Below, one piece after another: positions 43,087 to 54,360 of a DNA stretch of 64,000 nt. Source of the stretch: Anniella stebbinsi (lineage: Eukaryota; Chordata; Lepidosauria; Squamata; Anniellidae); NCBI GenBank assembly GCA_029215795.1, contig JARDYH010000002.1:277520310-277584309 (forward strand), in the 5' to 3' direction. Made by a program: the position numbers and the translations under genes. Positions within the stretch are counted from its first letter, which is position 1, and every line of letters begins with the position of its first letter. Under the pieces are notes generated by a model that worked only from the letters and a program-made list of their open reading frames with translations, was not told where the DNA came from and did no database searches.

Positions 43087-43890
43087 AATTTATTTATTTA
43101 TTTATTTATTTATGTATGGCACCAAGTTAGGGTGACCAGATAAAATCCAGGTCAGGGCTCATGTAACTTTAACAGTTGTAGAGAAAAGGGAATTCCAGCC
43201 GGTGTCATTTGTATGCAATTAGTTCCTGGTGAAATTCCCTCTTCATCACAACAGTTAAAGTTGCAGGGGCCCTGCTTTCTTTTGTATATGGTCACTCTAG
43301 TATAGTGCCTGCACCTTTCACTGTTGTGATGAAGAGGGAATTTCACCAGGAACTAATTGCATACAAATGACACTGGCTGAAATTCTCTTTTTCTCTACAA
43401 CTGTTAAAGTTACAGGAGCCCTGACCTTGTTTTTTATCTGGTCACCCTACACCAAGTTCTCAGGGCAGCTTCCAACAAGAAGAAAAGCAAATTAAAACAA
43501 TAAACAGCCAGGCAATAAAATATATAATAAAAGTAGCATTAAAGAAAAAGGGGGAAAAACCAAAGGGCAGCAATGAACCTGATGAAAGCTATAGCAGACT
43601 GAAAAGGCCTGGGCAAATGAAAAGGCCTTCACTGGGGCCCCAAATGACATTAAGGCAGGTGCCAGGCAAGCATCTTTGAGGAGAACCCTCCCTAGTTGGG
43701 GTGCTTCCCTTGAGAAGACCCTTTCCCCATTAGGCACCTGCTGCACCTCATGCAATAGGTGCACCCAAAGAAGGCCTCGAGATTTTAAGGCCTGAATAAG
43801 ACGATAGGCCGTCTTTTGGATAACCTGGTCCCAAGCCAGGAAGGTTAAAACCATTACTTTCAATTGGGCCTGGAAACGGAGGCAGCTCAG
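43087..43890 (-). pseudogene. LINE (L2/CR1 group) C-terminal remnant and tail, split by a MITE
   Basis: On the minus strand, GERVFSREAPQLGRVLL, ACLAPALMSFGAPVKAF and SFAQAF form the LINE ORF2 C-terminal block, followed by a T-rich 3' UTR (AAGCTGCCCTGAGAACTTGG). The tail continues past a MITE (43128-43449) into a (TAAA)n run, seen as (TTTA)n at 43089-43113. The frame contains no catalytic domain; only the last ~100 residues remain. Confidence 0.75.
43120..43457. mobile_element. Foldback MITE, copy 8, inside a LINE tail
   Basis: The element is 322 bp (43128-43449) between perfect 8-bp duplications CACCAAGT (43120-43127 and 43450-43457). Removing it rejoins the LINE tail to its TAAA repeats. 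Confidence 0.94.
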
Positions 43891-44239
43891 CAAGCAAGCA
43901 AGCAGCTGAGGAAACTCAGGCCAGGGAAGAATTGTGATGATGCCTGGTCAGAGTCTCTGGATGAAGTGACAGGTTCCGTGATGTGATGCAATAAGTCAAT
44001 TCAATTTTCTGGATTGCTGGGCTCCTTAGGCTATTTATTTCCCCTCCTCCTGAGTGAATGGGAAATTTGGAAAGCCAGGAGGTTTCGGGACTTATTTGCA
44101 TTTTCGTTTGTGAGTGCTTTCTCAAGCAAGAAATGTACCCGTTGTTGAGTAAACTTTGTTAAAATTAAACTCCAGTTCCAAAGTTAAAACTGGAAATCCC
44201 CTTGCTTTGCAGATCTGATTAATCTTATTAATAGCAACA

Positions 44240-44574
44240 TAGGGCCAAACTAAACATGATGCTAAATGCGTCGTTAGAAAGCATACCAGTTTTCAAAACA
44301 AAAGTAGCCGGTGCGGTGGGGTGGGGTGGGGTGGGGTTGTTCATTGGGATAGCAATTCGTGTGTATGGGGGAGGTTTAACCCTCTCCAGCCATTAACCTG
44401 ACAAAATTTATCCTAACACTTATAACCCTAGAAATAAAGCTCCCACTGTTTCCCCGTAAGATTTATAGCAATGTGGGGGTGGGGGGATTTTTATAGGGAT
44501 CATCACTGGGGAGCGAAAGGCTACATCTCACCTCCCAACATGCTGGGTTACCAATGAAAATTGTCCTATGCCTA

Positions 44575-44618
<44 letters not shown>

Positions 44619-44670
44619 TCTAACGTGCTTTCAAATTATGCATTTAGCATTATATCTAGTCTAGATGTAA
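44240..44670. mobile_element. Unclassified MITE with an internal (AGAT)n
   Basis: AACTAAACATGATGCTAAATG at 44248 is complemented by GCATTTAGCATTATATCTAG at 44640. GTTAGAAAGCA near 44274 pairs with TGCTTTCAAA near 44626. A GGGGT-rich tract lies near 44320 and (AGAT)n at 44576-44618. No protein. Confidence 0.6.
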
Positions 44671-44697
44671 CACCTTTAAGGCACAATCCTATGCATG

Positions 44698-44750
44698 TTT
44701 CAGCTATTGGATGGTATAGAAATGAAAATAATAATAATAATAATATAATG
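44698..44750 (+). mobile_element. L2 tail remnant
   Basis: TTTCAGCTATTGGATGGTAT followed by AGAAATGAAAATAATAATAA is a decayed form of the GGCTATGGGGCGGTATACAA tail. Confidence 0.6.
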
Positions 44751-44779
44751 TTTAAATGGGAAAAAGTCCTACAACTCCC

Positions 44780-44895
44780 AGCATTTCCCAGACAGCATGG
44801 CTGTTACCTACAAATTACGCAAATTATGGCCACAATTTATGTAAATTTGTACAAATTATACAAATTACAGCTGCAATTTGCACAAGTTGCTATAT
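44780..44895. repeat. AAATT/GCAAATT-rich patch
   Basis: Short words such as CAAATTACGCAAATTATGG, ACAATTTATGTAAATTTG and GCAATTTGCACAAG alternate on both strands, as at 23880-24015. It could be a subterminal zone of an unidentified DNA transposon. Confidence 0.45.
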
Positions 44896-45427
44896 ATGGG
44901 AGGGGGGACAACAGAAGTTCCCAGTTTTGGGGGAAAGTACACGTCTCAGCATACAAATGCAAATCATTGAGCCAAACCTGCCAAAAGTATGTTCTCAATT
45001 TTTTATATAGAGATGCAACAATCTAATGCTTTTTGTTCCACTTTTGCTATAATTACTTTTATAATGAAAATGACAGTTCATAACACATAGGTTTTAATAA
45101 ACATCTATGAAAAGGACACTGTAGTTGGAAATTAATTGGTGGTTTTGAAGGCCATTTATTGTGTTGAGAGAAATAATTGAAACAGCTTTTAGAAATTGCT
45201 TTGTTTTTTTCCAGCATGGAGTCTGAATTTTCATTACCATGAAACACCTCCCCCATCCCACAGTTCTTAAACCTTTTTATTCCTAAATGCTGAAAACAAA
45301 AATGAATATAAATGTCATTCTTAACTTTCCTGAAGTTCCAGAAAACAAAAGTTTTGCTGTCTGGATCTGATGATAAACTCAAGGTAATAACGTACTTTCA
45401 GTTGATGCTGGAAATCATGTTGAGGCA

Positions 45428-45612
45428 TGGGATGGCCAAGTGTCCTACTTTACAGAGCACAGTCCTCTAATTTGGAGAACTGGCAAAGGACAGTCCTCTA
45501 TTTGAAGAATAGGTGTCCAGTCCAAGTCTGGTTTATACATGCAAATGTTCACATGCAAATGCTATGCAAATTGCCTTTCCTCTTTTTTGGTGACATGTAA
45601 GTGGCCACCCTA
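45428..45612. repeat. 'GTGGCCACCCTA' repeat family, copy 1
   Basis: Left GGGATGGCCAAGTGTCCTAC, internal GACAGTCCTCTATTTGAAG and AGTCCAAGTCTGG, right GTAAGTGGCCACCCTA. Three related copies follow, at 48440, 51957 and 52824. Probably a non-autonomous DNA transposon, given its end similarity to inverted repeats. Confidence 0.6.
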
Positions 45613-48439
45613 TTGTATATGGAGGCATATGCAGCCTTTAAAAGCTGCATGGCAGGCAGAAATACAGTAGCTGCAGGTTTTCTGAGCACAGAGTGATCGG
45701 GAAAATTACACAGATTTTAGGGGACTTATATTGACACATTACAGTAAGAGCCTTCTAGTTATTCAGCAGCATGAATAGGTCGCCTGTATTCAGCAAAAGC
45801 TGAAGTAGGACAATGAAGAATGATATATTCAATGTATTATTTTGTCACAATGGGGCAGAATAATCAAAGTTCTGATTGATTTCTTGGGGTAACTGTTGAT
45901 ACGGCACTGGGCGTCTGCTAAAAATGTGAATGTTTTCTACATTCCTTTGGTGAAAATCTGGGATATAGAAAAAAGCATGACATTCCTAAACCCTATTTAG
46001 GCTGGAGTTAAGAGCACAAGTTTTCTTGAAATAAGTTAGGAAAGACTGTTGCAATGTTATGACTTCAATAATAAGAAGAATAAGAATACATAATATTAAT
46101 AAGAATAAGAATAATAAATAAGAATAAATTATTATTCTGCAAACATCAGAAACAAACACAAGATTTTTGCCATATTGCGTGAATGTCCTGTGGCAAAGAA
46201 ATTTTGAAGATCAATCAATCAGAAAATAGAAACAATATTAGCTTACATAATTCTACTTCCTCTTCTTTATATCCTAAATCATATGGATGGATCTGTTTGC
46301 CAATCTCATAAAGAAATAGCATCTTATACAGCTACTGCAGCCATATTACTCGGTACAAAGAACTGGAGATCAAAATATTACCATATTACCTTCTATAAGG
46401 AAGTGGTTAGCAAGAACATGGGATTTTGCCATTATGGCAAATTTAACACAATAGGGCTGTTCGCATGTAATTTATTCAACCACAATTTGTCATGATGTGT
46501 GCAGGATGTGTTTCACATTCTTTTTTAATATTCCACTCACAATGAAGCCGAGTGGGGGTTGCTATGTGAAATCCAAACCCAGACATTATAGATAAATGGT
46601 GGATTAAACAGCCCAGTTAGTCTAACTACTAATTGTTGTTTTACCCACAATTAACCTACAGTGTTATGTAGCAATCAAATGTCATGTAGAAATCTCGGAT
46701 TGGGCTGATCCATGGCTGAATATTCAAAATGGCTGTGGAACACACCTGGCACACATTAATTAACCCATGATTTGCCACCATTATATAGAGTATCTGAAAA
46801 AAGAGAAAGATGGAACAAACTTATAGAAAAGTGTTAATGCTTTATTGATTTTTGTAACACTAATATGATACAATATTATTATTCAACTATTTAAGTTAAT
46901 TTTCTGAAGAAATGTTTAGGAGACAAGAAAAACCTGATTAATTGGCTTAATTTAGAATCTTGTATTTTTCTTTTTAAAAACTGGCATGATAAAATAAAAG
47001 TTATGTTTCTTTTAAATACATGGGGGGAAACTCCACAATTTAAACCAGATTGTGTTTAAAGATGCATGCATACCAACACTGATCACATTTCATCTCATTT
47101 TTGTCTTCAACATCCTGGTCATGATCATTACATATTCCCTGTATATCCTTCCCTTGGAACTACATGTTCAGTTTTCTTAGATTATTACTAAATTCTGAAA
47201 TTGTGATATACCAATTCCCACATTCAACCTCCCTTCCCCAATAAAATTGAGGCAGTAAGTCAAAAAGGAGGGGGAGTAGCAGGCAGGTTTGTGAGACAAT
47301 ATTACATAGACCTGGATCTCCGAATCACAAAAAGCCAGGTTTGGTTAGCCGATAAAATTAGTGAAGTGTCCAGGGGAAGAGGTTCACAGATGCAATGACA
47401 CAAATGTACTAGTGCAAAGAAAAAGAAAACTATTGCAATAATGAAGGAGAGGTGGGTCAATGGCCAGCAAGAGGGAAATCAAGAGACCTCTATTCTGATC
47501 AAATATCGAAAAATTTGCAACTCTTAAAATAAGGTAAAGGACTTCTGCACATGCAGTCATACACAATCCCTGAAAAGTGGAGCAAAGACACAGAGACAAT
47601 TTGCTCTGTGCTACATCCTCATGTGATTTTCCTATAGCAGGTCATGAGGAAAATTTGTTTGGAGTCAGGATAGATCTTATATTAATTTAATCCTAATGTT
47701 ACCAGTGGAATCAAGTAGCCCTATATCCAAGAACTTAAATCCAAGTTCCTTAGTATTAGTGTTTTGTGTTGTGTCTTGTTTTTCATGTTTAATGGGAGCA
47801 GGGGAGTTCTGTCTAATGAAATATGTGAGCCAGGTTATCACAGCTGTACTTTCAAATTATTGCAAAGATCCATTAGTTCATTAAGTCCCTTCCTCTCCTA
47901 CAGCAGGATAGAGGAATTAAACTGATTCTACTTCATTACCTCTTAGGCGTTTCTTGAAGAAAAGCAGGGAGAGAGGGGATTAACTGTTCTGTTATCCAGA
48001 AGCATTCAAGATTTCTGAGCCAGGCACTCCAAAATGATAGGATTTTAAAAATTAATATCCTTTTACTAGGTTTTAAAGACTTTAGGTTGATTCCGCCCCC
48101 GCCCCCTGACATATCTACACCTCAAAGCCACTAAGCTGTATTTTTAAACGGATAAAAGGAGACTGTTCTGAAGCGGTATCCTAATTTTAGAAGCTGGCAT
48201 TCCAAGGAAATTGCAATACCAGCTTCATGAACATTGGTAATACATGATGTTTTAAAATGCATTTACTTTCACACAGTTATACCCTGCCTTTCTATTACAA
48301 GGTTTTCAAGGTAGCTTACAATGCAAATGAAACAATGTCAACTAAAATCTAAAGCAAGCTTTTAAAACACACAGACACATACGACGGCACCATCGCCAGC
48401 AACAGTAGCAAAATAGGCAGGCATTTATGAATCGCCAAA
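45613..48439. other. Unrecognised AT-rich sequence
   Basis: No gene recognised. An imperfect (AATA/AAG)n stretch lies at about 46069-46136. Short open frames at 46283, 47384 and 47696 have no known domain. Confidence 0.4.
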
Positions 48440-48711
48440 AAAAGTGGAAACACGTCGCCAAAAGAAGAGGACAAAAGAGGACAGTGATTTGCACATTTAT
48501 AAGTATAGATGAAAATTTAGAAAAATATCCTATCATTTAAACGGAAATACACTACATTTCACCATACTTTGGAAGACTGTAACGAGCTGACCTGGGTGCT
48601 TGCCTGTTCAGTCTGCTCTCTAGGTGCTCCCAGTTGATGGCCAACAGGTCTTATGGTTCATTATCTTCAAACTGGACTATCCTCTGTAAATGAGGGGACA
48701 TGGCCACCCTA
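48440..48711. repeat. 'GTGGCCACCCTA' repeat family, copy 2
   Basis: AAGAGGACAAAAGAGGACAG at the left, CTTGCCTGTTCAGTCTGCTC in the centre and GGACATGGCCACCCTA at the right. Confidence 0.6.
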
Positions 48712-49937
48712 AGGATGTCAATGGAGGATGTATTCCCCTAGCCATATCATTGGGCGAAATCCAATGCTGCCCATCCACTAGCACAACCCCACCAATTCCA
48801 GTCCACAAGTGGCCCCTACTGCATGCAGAACGACAATTTAGCGCTTCCGGAGGCAAGCCACAAAACAAGCGGAAACACTGGTTTCTGGAAGGAGGTAGGT
48901 TGGTGGAGCTCCCTTTCTGCTCATTTCAACTCGTCCTACAGAAGCGCTAAATTGCTGATCCTCAAGGGATAGGGGGCGCTTGCAGACTGGAATTGGTGGG
49001 GCTGGCCATGTGTGCAAGGGCAGTGTTAGATTCTGCCCCTTGATAGCAACCCCTACCTAGCTTCCAAGGCATGGGCACCTTGAGCAAGGCCTCGGATATG
49101 ACCCCAGTGGACTGGCAAGTTTCATTTGGAATAAGGCCATCCCAGACCATTTATACTGCAATCCTGAACCCAGTGGGACTTAGGTCTGAGTGGACATGTA
49201 CACAATTGTGCTCAAAACCAGCACTTTGAACTGCATCTAACAAAAGCACAGTGGATCTGTTACTGCAGATTTCTATGGAATGTTGGTTATTGATCATACT
49301 CAGATCTGTACACACCTTGGTCAACCCAAAATTGAAAAAATGTCCCTATACATTATGGTTCCTCTGTATGAAGATGCCTGACAATGGTGAAGAAAACAAA
49401 GAAACAAACCCCGCGCAATGTCTATAGCCTAAATCAGTCAAAACTCTAAAGGCACAACCCAAGGTGCTTGAAGCTATCTGACTGGAACCCAAAGTGGGTT
49501 CACTGCTCCACTGACATCGGAGTCATCAGCATCCACTGGTCCATCTCTTTAAGAGTGGGGCTTGGGGAGGGAGCCCAAGGCTCTGCTGGCCAGGTGGGCA
49601 ACCTCCGCAGATTAGGTCTGTGGGCAGGAGGTTGCCCATCCATGATCTATATGACATGTACCTACATCTAGTAACTACAAAACATTTCTAGTTAAGGGCC
49701 AAATGATCAGCAGTTCTAGGATTCTATCAGGATTTTCATTATTTTAATGAAAAACAGCCACAAGGGGCTGAATCTGGAGTACTGGTGGGTGGAGATGTGC
49801 TGCTGAACCCTATTCGTTGCTCCTATTCGTCCACTCAAAATGGCCACGATAAGTTTAAAGTTTTTAAAGTTTTTTGTAACAGTAACAATAATACTATCTC
49901 TCTATCTCTCTATCTAGTATTATTGTAATTGTTATTA

Positions 49938-49976
<39 letters not shown>

Positions 49977-50280
49977 CAATAATAAACAATAATAATGCTC
50001 CCCAGCTACTTTTCTCTTGTGGAGGAAAAGATAAAGGGGGAAAGCAATTTGGAGCCAGAAAAACAGAATGTGTAGGTCAGTTTGGAGCACCTTCAACCAC
50101 TGATCCTCCTCTCCCAATGTTAGCATTGTGTGGTGCTGTTTCACTTAAAAACAAAAAAAACAGAACAAAACATTAGGTGGAAGAATCATGGAACTGCCCA
50201 TCATAGATGATTTTGCCTTAAGGCATTAAACAGAGTATGTGGAAATTCCCATCACCAAAGTAACATCTTATTACCCCTGA
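48712..50280. other. Unrecognised; small repeats and (AAT)n
   Basis: A part-copy of the sodium-channel-like nothing is not implied; I see only TGCAATCCTGAACCCAGTGG near 49158 (the small palindromic repeat of 61.05 kb), a TCTATCTC run near 49896 and (AAT)n at 49938-49974. Confidence 0.35.
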
Positions 50281-50420
50281 ATTATTTATTGCATTATTTT
50301 AATTACATTTCATCCCATTCTCCATTTTATGCTCACAACAACCCTGTGACGTAGGTTAAGTTGATGTATTGCAGTTGGCCAAAGTAATGCAGTGAGTTCC
50401 ATCGCTGACAGTAGCTCTAA
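50281..50420 (-). repeat. Possible MIR-like SINE or LINE-tail repeat
   Basis: GCTCACAACAACCCTGTGAC followed by GTAGGTTAAG and CCAAAGTAATGCAGTGAG matches a common sauropsid repeat that resembles the MIR/CORE-SINE 3' domain. Orientation and class are tentative. Confidence 0.4.
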
Positions 50421-50476
50421 ATGCTACCCAGCTTTTAGCCTAGACACTGACATTGCATGACCATTTCCTCAGCATC

Positions 50477-50822
50477 GGCCCCCTCTACAAGAATTTGGCT
50501 TGATGCCTGGTTGCCCAATTATGCGCATCTTCTCACCATCGCTTCTACACCTAATTCCTATAAACGACAGGCGGTGAAGCGCATCACTGGCAGCATGAAA
50601 CGCGCTTTAAAGTGGTTGAAATGCGGAGAATCGCTTGTTTACATGGTCATAAGGTGCTTTAACTCCCATGGAAAAATAAAACTCACTGTTTAACGTGCAT
50701 TCGATAATGCGCATAATCAGATAGAAAAAACGCCTCGACCTCCGATTTGCGCTCCGCTCTTGTAGAGGTAAAATTTTTAATGCTCCTTGAAAGAGTTTTA
50801 AATCGCTCTTGTAGAGGCACCC
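50477..50822 (-). mobile_element. CpG-rich 'GCGCAT' non-autonomous element, copy 2 (inverted)
   Basis: Runs from GGCCCCCTCTACAAGAA to CTTGTAGAGGCACC, in reverse orientation to copy 1. GATTTGCGCTCCGCTCTTG and ATTATGCGCATCTTC are shared. Length 346 bp, close to copy 1. A 3-5-bp duplication (ATC or CATC) is possible but ambiguous. Confidence 0.8.
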
Positions 50823-50840
50823 ATCATCAACTAATGCAGA

Positions 50841-50972
50841 CTGGGGAACCTGTGGCCCTGCAGATGTTGGTGGATTACAAGTCCCATAATCCCTGATCAT
50901 AAACCATGCTGGCTAGCGCATATGGAGGGCCATGGGTTTTCACATATATGGAGGGCCATGGGTTTTCACCCC
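50841..50972. repeat. Half palindromic repeat and a 26-bp duplication
   Basis: GGGGAACCTGTGGCCCTGCAG with AGATGTTGGTGGATTACAAG is half of the repeat at 23143 and 53274. TATGGAGGGCCATGGGTTTT occurs twice, 26 bp apart (50921 and 50947). Confidence 0.6.
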
Positions 50973-51600
50973 TGAAGTAAAAGGATGCTAAAGTGGTACA
51001 AGGGAACGCCCCTACCCACAGAATGTGTTAATTTCCCTTCAATATATGAATGTATTTTTATATGCAAGGCAAAAGAAACCTATGCTTATTGCTTACATAA
51101 TGGAAGAAGGGGTTTTTTGAGGTAGGCTTTCGGCAGACTCCTGTGTAAATATTAATCGGATGATTAGCTACGGTGAGTCATTGAATCAAGGCACAATTCT
51201 GTCCTTTTATATTAGTACCCCATGTACAATAATAATTTAAAAAGCTAAATGGCGTGCTCGCATCTTGCCAAAAAATGGAGAGCTTTCAATGGGGACCTGT
51301 GGATGTGCCTCATCCATTTAAAAGGTCACACTGTTAATTCAAAATGACAAAATAGTTCAGAAGAAAAATGGGAAAATCTGCTTCAGTGATTTACTTTGAA
51401 TGGACTTTTCACAGGAATGCATCCAGTGGACACAAAAGAACATTTGTGGAAGGACAAATATTCTGATACATGATTGGGGATTATTCATATTTTCAGGATT
51501 TTGGGACGATCAACACAAAACGTATAGCATGTAAATCTGCTGGGAGAGAGACCCTAATCTTAGGTGAGAAATGGAGCACATCTGTTTCTGAGCACAGTTC
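50973..51600. other. Unrecognised sequence
   Basis: Nothing recognised. Confidence 0.4.
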
Positions 51601-51915
51601 TGCTTTTGGTTGGTATCTGAGCACAATTTAAAGTGTTGGTACTTGCCTTAAAGCCCTCCATGTCTTAGGACCTGAAGGCAGCTGTGTTTCTATGCCAACC
51701 TGCCAGTGTGCTGAGGTCATTTGCAGAGGCCTTCCTCTGAGTGCCACTGCTGAGAGGTGAGGTGAAGCAGGTGGTGACTAGAAGGCCTTCTTAGGAGGGC
51801 ACTCCACTTTTGGAACTCTCACCCCAGGGAAGGTCACCTGTCACCTGCCTTGTCATCTTTTCAGCAACAGGGAACTACCTATTTATTCTCCCAGGCTTTT
51901 TAAGATTTAAGTTCT
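51601..51915 (+). pseudogene. LINE (L2/CR1 group) ORF2 C-terminal remnant
   Basis: Conceptual words LKALHVLGPEG near 51645, a GRPSSECHC-like middle and FSATGNYLFILPGF near 51860 keep the order of the LINE C-terminus (KALH.LGP ... AF). Heavily decayed, with frame changes; 5'-truncated; no clear tail. Confidence 0.55.
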
Positions 51916-51956
51916 AAGTTTGAACTGGTTCAAACTGCTGCTTTCAATAGATGGTC

Positions 51957-52284
51957 GTAGAGTGGTCATATGTCCTCTTTCACAGAGGACTGTCCTCTAT
52001 TTAAAGGCATCTTCTGTTTGACAGTTCCAATTTAAAAGTAACCATAAGAACTGTTGACCATCCACAGTGAGCAGCTGGGCAGCAGACTGAACAGGCAGGC
52101 ATGCAGGTCACCTGGTCACAGTCCTCTTCTGCACTATGGTGAGAGTTTACTATATTTTACTTAAATTATACGAATTATTTCTAAATTTGCATCTACACAT
52201 ATCAATTATCACATACAAATTTGTGTCTCTTGTCCTGTTTTAGTGATGAATTTCCTCTTTTTGGCCACCCTAAGTGGCCACCCT
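51957..52284. repeat. 'GTGGCCACCCTA' repeat family, copy 3
   Basis: Left GTGGTCATATGTCCTC and GACTGTCCTCTATTTAAAGG, centre GACTGAACAGGCAGGCATGC, right with TTGGCCACCCTA and GTGGCCACCCTA in tandem. Confidence 0.65.
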
Positions 52285-52823
52285 AGCATTTATCATGATA
52301 ACATTATCATAATAAACAATGCTGGGAATCATTTCAGTTGAATAAGAATGTTACAAAAAAAGCTAACACATGTTGTTTTTTTAATTGCATATTACAACTT
52401 AAAGCACCTCCAGACAGTTATTTTTATTATTATTTACTGGACCTGGATTAATTTTGAAAAATTAACCTATGAAGAGGAGCTTCAGCTACCTACACGAGAA
52501 TTGGATTGGCCGGGCAACCTTATATTGTATCACACTTCTGGCAGCGAAGCTCCTCTGCAAACACAGTGTGGAAGAGGGAGGGTGGGGTGCAGCAAGGCCT
52601 CTTAAGAGAAGGGGCTTCTTGCTAAGAGATCTGCTCCTAGTTATGTTTTGCTGTGGACTCTAGCATTCTAAACAGAAGTCGTGTTTGTTCTCTCGCTTCA
52701 CTGGTAGTCTGGGCCACTGAGATACAAGCTATGACTATGCCACTGGGAAAACTTGAGGTTTCCAGAAGTACAAAAACATCTTGGGGGAGGGGGGAACCCA
52801 TAGGGATGCAAAGTCTCCAAAGC
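52285..52823. other. Unrecognised sequence
   Basis: No gene recognised. Open frames at 52348-52663 lack known motifs. Confidence 0.35.
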
Positions 52824-53165
52824 AAGGTGAACATATGCCCTATTTTAAAGAGAACTGCCCTCTATTTTGAAGGTGTCCTCTATATTTCAAGGGCTTCCCA
52901 ATCCAAGTCTGGTATCAAGAACCATCCAAAGGAATTGCTGGTCCTTGAAATGGCCATCAATCGAACCTGGACAGCAGACTGAGCAAGGCATGCAGGTCAC
53001 CTGGTTAGGGTCTTCCACACTCTATATAATTTAGTAATAATTTCTCAGATTGCATGTGTACATATAGATTAGCACATGCAAATTTTATGCAAATCTGTAT
53101 CGTCTTTGCTCTGCTTTTTTGGTGATGCATCTCTTCATTTGTGGCAATTCGTAAGTGGCCACCCA
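52824..53165. repeat. 'GTGGCCACCCTA' repeat family, copy 4
   Basis: AGGTGAACATATGCCC at the left, then CTGCCCTCTATTTTG, AGTCCAAGTCTGG (as AATCCAAGTCTGG here), AAGGCATGCAGGTCACCTGG and GTAAGTGGCCACCC at the right. The centre matches copy 3. Confidence 0.65.
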
Positions 53166-53273
53166 ACTCCACAGTTGCCCACTGAGGACTGAGTATTCTC
53201 TGTGATCACAGAATGTTGTCATCAGTTGGAAAAGAAAACCAGGAGGGAGTGGGATGCTTCTGACAGCTTATAG

Positions 53274-53409
53274 CAGCCTTCCTCAACCCAATGCCTTCCA
53301 GGTGTGTTGGACTGTAACTCCCATCACTTCCAGCCAGCATGGCCAATGGTCAGGAATGCTGGGTATTGTAATCCAAAACAATTGGAGGGCACCAGATTGG
53401 GGAAAGGCA
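53274..53409. repeat. Palindromic repeat 'CAATGCCTTCCAGGTG', copy 2
   Basis: CCTTCCTCAACCCAATGCC at the left is complemented by GATTGGGGAAAGG at the right. The centre CCAGCATGGCCAATGGTCAG is the family's usual loop. Confidence 0.75.
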
Positions 53410-53512
53410 GCTTATGTATTACTCTGGGGAAAGGCATGGCTGGCTGGCAGGAAACCTGAACGAGAGCACTCCTGCAAGACTGTGATGAGACACTGCAACA
53501 GTTTGCTGCAGA

Positions 53513-53514
<2 letters not shown>

Positions 53515-53548
<34 letters not shown>
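53515..53548. repeat. (GT)n microsatellite
   Basis: An uninterrupted GT run of about 17 units. Confidence 0.95.
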
Positions 53549-53552
<4 letters not shown>

Positions 53553-53649
53553 GCAAAATGTCACAGAGCTCACTACCAGCTGTCAGAAATGAATGTTCAT
53601 TTTCAATTGTATATTAATCTTTAAAACATTTTGCATTAAGGAATGAATT

Positions 53650-54225
53650 TGTGTCCAAAACGTTTTTGCTTTCTTACAAGTCCACCATAGATGATAAAAA
53701 GTTCCTTCTCGTTCTTCACATTTCCAACACATTCCTGAAACTCCCTGAAACTCCCTTATACATTTTAGCTAATTTCAAGGGAGACATATACCATCTATAC
53801 AAACCAGAATATTTTCTTTTGGGATTAATGGATACTCAGAGGAAAAAGAATTGTGGAACTTTATTCATACATATGACGACAGTGGCGAGATTGATATATG
53901 CACAAAAGTGGAAAAGTCTAGCATTACCCACAATGGATAAATGGATTTTGAAAGTTATGGAGCTGGCAGAGATGGCAAAACTCATGTCAATAATAAGGGA
54001 AAACATCTAGGTTTAGAACTGCATGGAAACCTCTCATAGACTATTTGAAGGGACAAGAAAAAAATGAACTGTTTATCTGCGGATTCAACAACTGAGAAGG
54101 GTTACAATAAACGAGGGGGAAAATTGGTTGTTAATGTGTTGTAGTTGATGTTGTTGGTGTTTTGTTGTTTGTATCATGTGTTTGTTTCGGTAGGCTGCTG
54201 TGTATAATAAATAAAAAAAATTAAA
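53650..54225 (+). pseudogene. L1 LINE ORF2 C-terminus and 3' UTR
   Basis: Conceptual translation contains FIHMTTVARLIYAQKWKSLA, PTMDKWILKVMELAEMAKLM and SIIRENI, the conserved tail of L1 ORF2 proteins. A stop at 54008 is followed by other L1-like residues. The 3' UTR ends with TGTATAATAAATAAAAAAAA near 54200-54219. It is 5'-truncated: no reverse transcriptase remains. This is the only L1 fragment I see here. Confidence 0.8.
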
Positions 54226-54274
54226 CTGCAAGAAATAAATATTCATTTTAGCATATTGAATTAAAATTACAATT

Positions 54275-54276
<2 letters not shown>

Positions 54277-54312
<36 letters not shown>

Positions 54313-54360
54313 TATTGCATTTTTTACCGCCCAATAGCTGAAGTATCTAATTTCAAAAGG
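54277..54360 (-). mobile_element. L2 tail, minus strand
   Basis: (ATT)n at 54277-54311 precedes TTTACCGCCCAATAGCTGAA, the complement of the L2 tail motif (TTCGGCTATGGGGCGGTA in the intact copy). Confidence 0.75.

Noticed and set aside
4706..43346. Recurring short peptide containing AEIPFSLQLLK at many loci
   Set aside because: It is the translation of one arm of the foldback MITE and appears wherever the MITE does. It is not a gene family.
53651..54010. 119-codon frame as a host gene
   Set aside because: The residues match the L1 ORF2 C-terminus, followed by an L1-like 3' UTR.
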